Origin: an uncultured Desulfohalobiaceae bacterium | GTDB taxonomy: Bacteria > Desulfobacterota > Desulfovibrionia > Desulfovibrionales > Desulfonatronovibrionaceae | Reading direction: 5' to 3' | Length of the DNA stretch: 9,212 nt | Assembly: GCA_913055195.1 (NCBI GenBank) | Contig: CAJXJU010000027.1 | Location: forward strand, 1-9,212 | Shown here: positions 1-5,082 of the stretch, in pieces | Layout of the letters: every line of letters starts with the position of its first letter | How positions within the stretch are numbered: position 1 is the first letter of the stretch | Position numbers and translations under genes: made by a program | The notes under the pieces: model-generated | The model's database searches: none | The model's input: the letters and a program-made list of their open reading frames with translations, nothing else | Told to the model about the DNA's origin: nothing

Positions 1-54
1 ATTTCGATATTCGGATTTCGAATTTCTCAACTTTCGGAACTCCGAAAGTTGAGT
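1..54. repeat. Palindromic interspersed repeat, left copy
   Basis: Positions 26-53 form a near-perfect palindrome: 13-bp arms (CTCAACTTTCGGA and its complement) around a 2-base centre. An AT-rich tail of TTCGAAT-like units lies to the left and runs to the window edge. The same element lies in inverted orientation at 9157-9212. It sits just downstream of plsX on the minus strand but lacks a T-run, so it reads as an interspersed element, not a classical terminator. The family name is not recognised. Confidence 0.75.
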
Positions 55-72
55 CATTCAACATTAAAAAAA

Positions 73-1119
73 TTACAAATGCGGCAAGGCATTTTTAGCA
101 AAGATACTTAAATCTTTGTTGGCAGATAGACCTTCCACCAGATGCTCATTGGCATGATTTCTAATAAAAGTGGCAGCCATGTGCACTGCATTTGTTATGG
201 CCTTGCTGCTGGAAGAACCATGACAAACAATGGCAATGCCTTTAAGTCCCAGAAGCGGGGCGCCCCCATATTCAGCGTAGTCAATTCGGCGGCCAAAGCG
301 TCTCAATGCCCTGATTCCCAGAAGGAAACCAACACGGGCCAAAAGACTTTTTTTTACCTCGGCCTTTAACAATTTGGTCAAAGATGTGGCCAGACCTTCC
401 ATAAGCTTCAGGGCAACATTGCCCACAAAACCGTCGCAAACAATAATATCTGCCTTACCCGTAAATACATCCCGGCCTTCTATATTGCCTGTAAAATTCA
501 GGGAAGACATCCTGAACAATTCAACCGCTTCCTTGACCAGCTTATTGCCTTTGCCTTCTTCCTCACCAATTGTTAAGATTCCAACCCGCGGTTCCTTTAT
601 GTGTAACACATCTCGAGCCAGGACATCTGCCATCAGGCCGAATTGTACCAGATGGTAAGGCTTGCAATCCACATTGGCGCCAACATCAATCAAAATAGTC
701 GGCCCTTTTTCAGAAGGTAAGATCGAGGCCAGGGCAGGACGCTCAATGCCTTTAATCCGGCCCAGAATAAACATGCCACAGGCCAGAGTGGCACCGGAGT
801 TGCCAGCACTGACTACTCCCTGTGCTCTGCCTTCACGCACTAATCTGAAAGCTACCCCTATAGAGGTATCTTTCTTTTTGCGCAAAACCTCAGATGGCTT
901 TTCTGACATGCCAGCGACTTCCGGGGCATGGACAATTTCAATATCCAACCCGCTGGTCTTATGTTGTTTTAGCTCCTGAGAAAGGATCTTTTCGTCGCCG
1001 ACCAGAATCAGAGAAAGCCCTTTAGACCTGGCTGCCGTTAAAGCGCCGGGAATGACTATCTGGGGACCGTGATCCCCGCCCATCGCATCAATAGCAATAC
1101 AGGGAATTTCTTTAGGCAT
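73..1119 (-). CDS. plsX: Phosphate acyltransferase PlsX
   Basis: PlsX converts acyl-ACP and phosphate to acyl-phosphate, the acyl donor for PlsY in the first step of phosphatidic acid synthesis. It is a peripheral membrane enzyme. The 348-residue product is normal length and shows the family landmarks: AIDAMGGDHGP at residues 9-19, SAGNSGATLA near 104-113, DVGANVDC near 145-152 and EYGGAPLLGLKG near 283-294. I chose the ATG at 1119, which overlaps the rpmF stop by 8 bases and implies translational coupling. A GTG six bases upstream (1125) is also possible, and neither has a well-placed ribosome binding site. The conserved rpmF-plsX order supports the call. Downstream, where fabH often follows, only 72 bases are visible and they hold a palindromic repeat. 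Confidence 0.97.
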   Translation of the reverse strand: MPKEIPCIAIDAMGGDHGPQIVIPGALTAARSKGLSLILVGDEKILSQELKQHKTSGLDIEIVHAPEVAGMSEKPSEVLRKKKDTSIGVAFRLVREGRAQGVVSAGNSGATLACGMFILGRIKGIERPALASILPSEKGPTILIDVGANVDCKPYHLVQFGLMADVLARDVLHIKEPRVGILTIGEEEGKGNKLVKEAVELFRMSSLNFTGNIEGRDVFTGKADIIVCDGFVGNVALKLMEGLATSLTKLLKAEVKKSLLARVGFLLGIRALRRFGRRIDYAEYGGAPLLGLKGIAIVCHGSSSSKAITNAVHMAATFIRNHANEHLVEGLSANKDLSIFAKNALPHL

Positions 1120-1291
1120 CCTCACGTCTTAAATATTGTCTCCCTTTATAATTGCCACACCCCGGACAAATGCGATGGGGCAGAGTAGCTTCACCACACT
1201 CGCAGTAGATAAAATTGGGAGCAGAAATATGGTCATGAGACCTGCGCATACGTTTTTTGGATCTGGATGTTTTCTTCTTTGGTACAGCCAT
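1112..1291 (-). CDS. rpmF: 50S ribosomal protein L32
   Basis: This 59-residue protein is a zinc-type L32 of the large ribosomal subunit. It begins MAVPKKKTSRSKKRMRRSHD, the standard basic L32 N-terminus. A four-cysteine zinc ribbon follows: C30 and C32 (YCEC), then C42 and C45 (ICPGCG). It ends in a basic tail (YLRREDA). The start is an ATG behind a good GAGGTG ribosome binding site. Only 12 bases separate it from the DUF177 gene, and its last codons overlap the plsX start, so the three genes form one transcription unit. Confidence 0.97.
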   Translation of the reverse strand: MAVPKKKTSRSKKRMRRSHDHISAPNFIYCECGEATLPHRICPGCGNYKGRQYLRREDA

Positions 1292-1303
1292 AGTTTCACC
1301 TCT

Positions 1304-1831
1304 TTAGCCTTTCTCAATTTTTAATTGTTTTAACACAGCCAGCCCTGGGTGGCCAGCATCTTGCTCGCAGCTGCAAAATTTTTCATTCAGATTTTGACCA
1401 CAGTGTGGACAAAGTCCCTTGCAATTTTCTGAACAAAGATATTTATCGGGCAAGGCCAGAACAAATTGTTCCCAAAACAAATGCTGTAGGTCAAGCTCCC
1501 AGCGTCCCTCTACAAAGCGGAGCAGGGGCCTTTGAAGACACTCGGGTTCAACAGATTCAAACTCCTCAAACAGCCTGAAAGAGTTGTCAATAACCACCCT
1601 GGCCTGCTCCAGGCAGCGGTCACATGGCAGAAAAACAGCTCCCGTTATTTTACCCTGGATATAAAACCCTTTTTTTTGGGGAATAATATTGACCCAAACA
1701 GTTAAACTTTCATCCATGGTGCAGGGCAACTTGTTTTTCTCCCACAAGAACTCCCACGCCTGGTCATCTTGAAAAGAAAATTCCCGGCCTTCTGCCGGGA
1801 TGTCGGACAAAGAGAGCCATCTTTTTTGCAT
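1304..1831 (-). CDS. yceD: DUF177 family protein (YceD-like)
   Basis: This is the DUF177/YceD protein almost always found directly upstream of rpmF. Family members are linked to 23S rRNA accumulation and ribosome assembly; the exact biochemical role is not settled. The 175-residue product carries CDRC at 70-73 in the central conserved segment. A cysteine-rich C-terminal region follows (C133, C137, C141-P-H-C144, C153-S-C155) and looks like a metal site. The frame stays open 26 codons further upstream. The ATG at 1831 was chosen because it follows a good GAGGTGG ribosome binding site and because a TTGACA-type promoter lies inside the longer frame. It is the first gene of the yceD-rpmF-plsX operon. 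Confidence 0.93.
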   Translation of the reverse strand: MQKRWLSLSDIPAEGREFSFQDDQAWEFLWEKNKLPCTMDESLTVWVNIIPQKKGFYIQGKITGAVFLPCDRCLEQARVVIDNSFRLFEEFESVEPECLQRPLLRFVEGRWELDLQHLFWEQFVLALPDKYLCSENCKGLCPHCGQNLNEKFCSCEQDAGHPGLAVLKQLKIEKG

Positions 1832-1853
1832 AACCACCTCAGAAACAAAGATG

Positions 1854-1881
1854 TCTATATTGGGAATAATTTCCTTGTCAA
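1854..1881 (-). promoter_or_regulatory. Sigma70-like promoter of yceD-rpmF-plsX
   Basis: On the minus strand a perfect -35 TTGACA (1881-1876) is followed after 16 bases by TATAGA (1859-1854, four of six matches to TATAAT). Transcription would start near 1847, giving a leader of about 16 bases before the ATG at 1831. No other comparable promoter was seen for this operon. Confidence 0.6.
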
Positions 1882-1953
1882 GGATTTTGCACTTGCTATT
1901 TTTTTGCAAGCAAGTTAGGAATGCAAATTCTTTGGCACTGAGAAGTTCTTAAG

Positions 1954-1991
1954 TTCGCGAGATACACACAGAAATTGATGCGTCTCGCGAA
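1954..1991. promoter_or_regulatory. 9-bp perfect inverted repeat between divergent operons
   Basis: TTCGCGAGA (1954-1962) and TCTCGCGAA (1983-1991) are perfect inverted copies separated by 20 bases. The right half ends six bases before the rpmB -35 box. It could be an operator for a dimeric or looping regulator shared by both ribosomal-protein operons, or a cruciform. The binding protein is unknown. Confidence 0.45.
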
Positions 1992-1997
1992 ATAATT

Positions 1998-2026
1998 TTG
2001 CAAGTTAATTCAAAGTGTTACATAAT
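1998..2026 (+). promoter_or_regulatory. Sigma70-like promoter of rpmB
   Basis: TTGCAA (1998-2003) and CATAAT (2021-2026) are separated by 17 bases. The -10 matches consensus at five of six positions and the -35 at four of six. Transcription would start about 10 bases before the GAGGAGG ribosome binding site of rpmB. Confidence 0.6.
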
Positions 2027-2044
2027 GTGTGAGGAGGTTCGATT

Positions 2045-2248
2045 ATGGGAAAAGAGTGTGCCATTTGCGGAAAAAAACCTCAGGTTGGGAATAATGTCAG
2101 CCATGCCAATAATAAAACCAAGAGAAGGTTTATGCCCAATCTGCAAAAAGTCAGGGCACAATTGCCGAGCGGTCAGGTAAAAAAAATTACCGTATGCACC
2201 AGGTGCATTCGCTCTGGCGCCGTTGTCAAGCCAATGGCAAAGTCTTAA
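2045..2248 (+). CDS. rpmB: 50S ribosomal protein L28
   Basis: This is L28 of the large ribosomal subunit, 67 residues. It opens with [20 protein letters not shown], the family signature, and continues through the basic segment [13 protein letters not shown]. It ends with a second cysteine pair (C51, C54). C5/C8 and C51/C54 make this the zinc-binding (C+) form. The ATG follows a strong GAGGAGG ribosome binding site with suitable spacing. It is transcribed divergently from yceD-rpmF-plsX, and the downstream gene is convergent, so it appears to be a single-gene unit. Confidence 0.97.
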   Translation: MGKECAICGKKPQVGNNVSHANNKTKRRFMPNLQKVRAQLPSGQVKKITVCTRCIRSGAVVKPMAKS

Positions 2249-2252
2249 GTAA

Positions 2253-2300
2253 GGAAGATAGGAAGATGGGAAGATAGGAAGTTGGGAAAATGGGTAAATC
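2253..2300. repeat. Purine-rich 8-bp tandem repeat
   Basis: Five consecutive 8-base units follow the rpmB stop: GGAAGATA, GGAAGATG, GGAAGATA, GGAAGTTG, GGAAAATG, then a degenerate sixth. The same octamer family recurs at 3352-3383 in front of the CgeB-like gene. No coding role is seen here. Confidence 0.75.
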
Positions 2301-2346
2301 CGTGGCTACTAAAAATTCTTTCCTATCCTCTCAACTTCTTATCTTC
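2270..2346. terminator. Possible hairpin between convergent rpmB and zinc-ribbon gene
   Basis: GAAGATAGGAAGTTG (2270-2284) pairs with CAACTTCTTATCTTC (2332-2346) over 15 positions; the only non-Watson-Crick pair would be G-U in RNA. The loop is 47 bases. It lies between two convergent 3' ends and could end or protect both transcripts. There is no T-run, and the pairing may simply reflect repeat units placed in opposite orientation. Confidence 0.3.
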
Positions 2347-2542
2347 TCACTCCATCCTTGCCATTCCCCTTTTCACGCGTGTATTGACTTTCAAACTCAA
2401 GACATATTTCTTCCTTCCACTTATCAAGCTCATCTCGATAAAAGGAAATGGGCATTTCCATTTTGCACGACCTGCAAACCACCCTGGCCGTTGCTCATCT
2501 ACCCACAATATCAACCTTCGCACCACAAAATTTACACCTCAA
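2339..2542 (-). pseudogene. Small zinc-ribbon protein gene with an in-frame TGA
   Basis: From a TTG start at 2542, seven bases behind a GAGAGGG ribosome binding site, the frame reads MRCKFCGAKVDIVGR, then TGA at 2497-2495. It resumes as ATARVVCRSCKMEMPISFYR and runs on in the same frame to a TAA at 2339. This totals 67 codons. CKFC and CRSC form a typical four-cysteine zinc ribbon split by the TGA, and a charged helical tail (DELDKWKEEICLEFE) follows. The coherent protein-like sequence on both sides and the well-placed ribosome binding site argue that it is or was a gene. The simplest reading is a nonsense mutation (CGA to TGA) or a sequence error. A selenocysteine reading is less likely but open, because a hairpin follows the TGA. 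The family is not recognised. Confidence 0.55.
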
Positions 2543-2634
2543 CTTGTAACCCTCTCAACAACTATATGATTTAACTGCAAAAACTCAAATTTGACCTTTT
2601 TAACAAAAATGTCAGCCTGTAACATACTATAATA

Positions 2635-2655
2635 ATTCAACATTCAGCATTCAAC
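2635..2655. repeat. 7-bp tandem repeat (ATTCARC x3)
   Basis: Three consecutive heptamers (ATTCAAC, ATTCAGC, ATTCAAC) lie immediately downstream of the stop codon of the minus-strand 86-residue gene. A single copy of the same motif lies at 55-62 beside plsX. Confidence 0.55.
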
Positions 2656-2656
2656 A

Positions 2657-2917
2657 TTACCTGCAAATCTTCTCTCTAAGCAAGGCCCTGGCTATATCCA
2701 GATCATATAATTTTAAGGGATTTTCGCCTTTGCCTTTATACATTTTGGCTGCGCGGCGTATAATGTCCATATCTAACCAACCATGTCTCTCCCATATTTC
2801 TGGATGATCCTGATTCCAGAGCCTGAACTCAATCATCCCATCGTTTTCGCGTACATACATCCGTTCTTTTTTATTTGCTGGATTCGGATAATAATAAAGC
2901 CCTTTGTGATCACGCAT
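2657..2917 (-). CDS. Small hypothetical protein, 86 residues
   Basis: The function is not recognised. The protein is hydrophilic, mixed-charge and rich in aromatic residues. Its N-terminal half looks like a beta-sheet (residues 7-34: LYYYPNP, RMYVREND, GMIEFRLWN), followed by a WxxHGW-type segment (E40-W47) and a C-terminal helix (DIIRRAAKMYKGKG, then LYDLDIARALL). There is no signal peptide, membrane segment or cysteine motif; the only cysteine is the penultimate residue. The ATG sits behind a strong AGGAGG ribosome binding site, so it is very probably expressed. It starts 13 bases after the stop of the exchanger fragment, so it may once have been co-transcribed with that gene. Confidence 0.8.
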   Translation of the reverse strand: MRDHKGLYYYPNPANKKERMYVRENDGMIEFRLWNQDHPEIWERHGWLDMDIIRRAAKMYKGKGENPLKLYDLDIARALLREKICR

Positions 2918-2930
2918 AGTAACCTCCTGT

Positions 2931-3185
2931 TTACAAAAAATCCTTCGCCCATCTAAGCAGGTTTATACAAAGAAGACATGCCCCTTCCAGCCTGGACACC
3001 CTCCATCCTGTACGCATAAACACTAAAACCAGAAAAACCATAGCAACCAGAGAATACAGGCTGGGCAGCGCGGAAGCTGAAACTGAAAGTGGTTTAAGTA
3101 CGCAGGTTACACCCAGCACACCTGCAAAATTAAAAATATCACTACCAATAAGATTGCCTAAAAGCATATCGCTTTTTCCTTTTAA
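2931..3185 (-). pseudogene. YrbG-type Na+/Ca2+ exchanger, C-terminal remnant
   Basis: The frame encodes the last quarter of a CaCA-superfamily (YrbG-like) cation exchanger. KGKSD is followed by LLGNLIGSDIFN, the conserved alpha-2 ion-binding motif, and then two hydrophobic spans (near residues 35-50 and 60-72 counted from the internal ATG at 3167). A full member has about 300-350 residues with two alpha repeats and about ten membrane helices; here only some 80 are left. Exchanger-like sequence stops at about 3185, and the REPIN-like element begins at 3191. Upstream the frame meets a stop at 3222. An ATG at 3167 could start a 78-residue peptide, but it lacks the alpha-1 repeat and could not transport ions alone. 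Confidence 0.8.
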
Positions 3186-3190
3186 GGGGG

Positions 3191-3328
3191 TGCATCCGCC
3201 AGTAGCGGGAAACCACCAATTTCAACCAAACTTCAGGGACAGGCGCAAGCGCCTGTCCCCGCCACGCAAGCACATTTGCGATAAGTCAATCCTGACAGCA
3301 GACGATTATCCCGCTACCAGCGGATGCA
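3191..3328. repeat. REPIN-like element with nested hairpins
   Basis: Outer 20-base arms TGCATCCGCCAGTAGCGGGA (3191-3210) and TCCCGCTACCAGCGGATGCA (3309-3328) are inverted copies with two mismatches. Each arm contains a small hairpin (CCGC-loop-GCGG type). Inside lie a perfect 11-bp hairpin GGGACAGGCGC/GCGCCTGTCCC (3236-3259) and a 5-bp hairpin CGCAA/TTGCG (3265-3280). Two inverted REP units around a structured core fit a REPIN or small non-autonomous element moved by a RAYT-type transposase; none is encoded here. A single REP copy recurs at 8436-8454. Confidence 0.7.
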
Positions 3329-3351
3329 TCCGAGGAATATGGTAGGAAGAG

Positions 3352-3383
3352 GAAGTTGAGAAGTTAAGAAGATGAGAAGATGG
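3352..3383. repeat. Purine-rich 8-bp tandem repeat before the CgeB-like gene
   Basis: Four octamers (GAAGTTGA, GAAGTTAA, GAAGATGA, GAAGATGG) end one base before the ATG at 3385. They are the same family as 2253-2300 and supply the only purine-rich stretch that could serve as the ribosome binding site, so copy number might affect translation. Confidence 0.65.
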
Positions 3384-3384
3384 G

Positions 3385-5046
3385 ATGATTCAGTTGGATT
3401 CAGATGATATTTTTGTCGAGATTGGCGGGCAAAAAATACATTTGCCCGGGCATTATGGCCTGAGAAGGATTCGTGAAGAGTTAGAACATTTAAAACAAAA
3501 AAAGGATATTTTGCCAGTTTTAGTTGGTTCTGGCTCCAGGTCTGTTTTAAGACTGGTTTCTGAAAACTGGCAGGGACCGGTTGCTGTTGTTGATAAAGAA
3601 GATGAGATTTTGCAGCAAACCAGGGCCTATGATGAAGTCAAAGAGAAAACAAATTTTTTATGGATCAAAGAGCCTGATCTTAAGCTGGTCTTGAAGAAGT
3701 TGACCGACTGGCAAAATGAGCATGGCAACCTTCCTTTTTATCCCCTTATAATTCCTGCTTACTTACGTATTGATCCTGCTTATTATAAAGAGCTGACCAA
3801 TTTTTTAAAAGCAAGTCTTAAATTTAATTTCTGGCAAAGGGCAAGATACAGGAAATTTGTCCATGCTCTGCCCAGGGTTTTATTGATTACGAGCAAGTAT
3901 TTTTTAATGGGAGAAGTCATTGCTGCCTGTAAACGGCTCGGTATTCAACATCATTTTTTACAACTGGAAGATCAGGAGATTGGTTGCGAGAAGTTTGTCA
4001 GGGATTTTTTGCACGCAGTAGTTGAGTTTAAGCCAGATTTTGTTTTTACCATCAATCACTTAGGTGTTGATCGCGAAGGCGTGCTTACCTCACTTCTGGA
4101 GAAACTGGAACTGCCCCTTGCTTCCTGGTTTGTAGATAATCCCAATCTGATATTGTATTTGTATAATAAATTGAGCAGCCCCTGGACAACTATTTTTACC
4201 TGGGATGCCGATAATATCGACGAGTTAAAAAATAGGGGTTTTGAGAACGTTTATTATTTGCCACTGGCGTGTGATATTTATCGTTTCAGGCCAGATGTGC
4301 CCGGATTATATAACTTTGAACCGCATGATATTGCATTTGTTGGCAATTCTATGGTTTATAAGGTCAGGGCCAGGTTAAAAAAGATTGCGCATTATAAAAA
4401 ACTGGTTGCGGGTTATCACGATGTTGCAAAAGCATTTGCAACCAGTAATGAGCGTTCTGTCAATATCCTGTTAAAACGAAAGTTTCCTGAGCAATATCAG
4501 CAGTGGCAGAAGCTGCCAGATATTGAGACAAAGCTGGACTATGAAACAATGATAACCTGGGAAGCAACACGCATTTATCGTAAAACCTGCGTGGAGGAAA
4601 TTCTGCCTTTTGCTCCCCTGATAGCAGGAGATAAAGGTTGGCTGGAAACATTCAGGCCAGGTAACTGGAAATGGCAGCCAGAGCTTAGTTATTATAAAGA
4701 ATTGCCTGGATTTTACCCCTGCTTTAAGATCAATTTTAACTGCACCAGCGCACAGATGAAAGGAGCGGTAAATCAGCGGGTTTTTGATGTTCCTGCAACC
4801 GGTTCATTTTTACTCACTGACTATCGTTATCAAATTGAAAATCTCTTTGAGCCTGGAAAAGAAGTGATTTTTTATAGAAATGTGGCTGAAATTGGTGACC
4901 TGGTGAAATTTTACCTTAAAAATGATGCTGCCAGGAGCCAGGTTAGCAGAGCTGCTCATGAGAGGATAATAAAAGATCATACCTATGAGAAGCGAATAAG
5001 TTTTCTTTGTGAGAAGATGAAAAGGATTTATAGGGGTAAGGGATAA
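3385..5046 (+). CDS. CgeB-like glycosyltransferase (DUF3880 plus GT1-type C-terminal domain)
   Basis: This 553-residue protein is probably a cytoplasmic sugar transferase. Residues 42-75 (PVLVGSGSRSVLRLV, then PVAVVDKED) look like the Rossmann-type N-terminus of MAF motility-accessory proteins. Residues 163-295 match DUF3880: RVLLITSKYFLMGEV, FKPDFVFTINHLGVDREG, and LPLASWFVDNPNLIL near 243-257. Residues 462-540 match the CgeB-type glycosyl transferase domain, with VNQRVFDVPATGSFLLTDYR, LFEPGKEVIFY and a DHTYEKR ending. It is the first gene of a two-gene unit with a GT9 protein. Such pairs often modify surface or flagellar polymers; the acceptor cannot be told here. The start lies in an octamer repeat without a clear ribosome binding site, and the final residues (YRGKG) are encoded by a heptamer repeat. 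Confidence 0.85.
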   Translation: MIQLDSDDIFVEIGGQKIHLPGHYGLRRIREELEHLKQKKDILPVLVGSGSRSVLRLVSENWQGPVAVVDKEDEILQQTRAYDEVKEKTNFLWIKEPDLKLVLKKLTDWQNEHGNLPFYPLIIPAYLRIDPAYYKELTNFLKASLKFNFWQRARYRKFVHALPRVLLITSKYFLMGEVIAACKRLGIQHHFLQLEDQEIGCEKFVRDFLHAVVEFKPDFVFTINHLGVDREGVLTSLLEKLELPLASWFVDNPNLILYLYNKLSSPWTTIFTWDADNIDELKNRGFENVYYLPLACDIYRFRPDVPGLYNFEPHDIAFVGNSMVYKVRARLKKIAHYKKLVAGYHDVAKAFATSNERSVNILLKRKFPEQYQQWQKLPDIETKLDYETMITWEATRIYRKTCVEEILPFAPLIAGDKGWLETFRPGNWKWQPELSYYKELPGFYPCFKINFNCTSAQMKGAVNQRVFDVPATGSFLLTDYRYQIENLFEPGKEVIFYRNVAEIGDLVKFYLKNDAARSQVSRAAHERIIKDHTYEKRISFLCEKMKRIYRGKG

Positions 5047-5081
5047 GGGGTAAGGGATAAGGGATAAGGGATAAGGGGTGA
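5033..5081. repeat. Seven tandem 7-bp units at a gene junction
   Basis: The units are GGGGTAA, GGGATAA, GGGGTAA, GGGATAA three times, then GGGGTGA, with no interruption. The second unit contains the stop codon of the CgeB-like gene (5044-5046). The last supplies the GGGGTG ribosome binding site of the GT9 gene, five bases before its ATG. Confidence 0.9.
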
Positions 5082-5082
5082 A

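Noticed and set aside
142..979. Plus-strand open frames across plsX
   Set aside because: They lie antisense to a complete, motif-rich plsX and show no family signal of their own.
1129..1324. 62-codon frames on both strands around rpmF
   Set aside because: They are other-frame shadows of rpmF (1112-1291), whose translation is an unmistakable L32.
1934..1950. Sigma54 promoter (TGGCAC start)
   Set aside because: The GC half at the required spacing is missing; the sigma70-like boxes on both strands are better supported.
2282..2574. Two plus-strand frames of about 95 codons after rpmB
   Set aside because: The translations are low-complexity, follow the tandem repeat and lie antisense to the better-supported zinc-ribbon gene.
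3191..3328. CRISPR repeat or integron attC site
   Set aside because: There is only one inverted pair, no regularly spaced direct repeats and no cas or integrase gene; the arms do not match attC core sites as far as I can judge.
3154..3345. 63-codon plus-strand frame through the REPIN-like element
   Set aside because: It is composed of inverted-repeat sequence and has no protein-like character.
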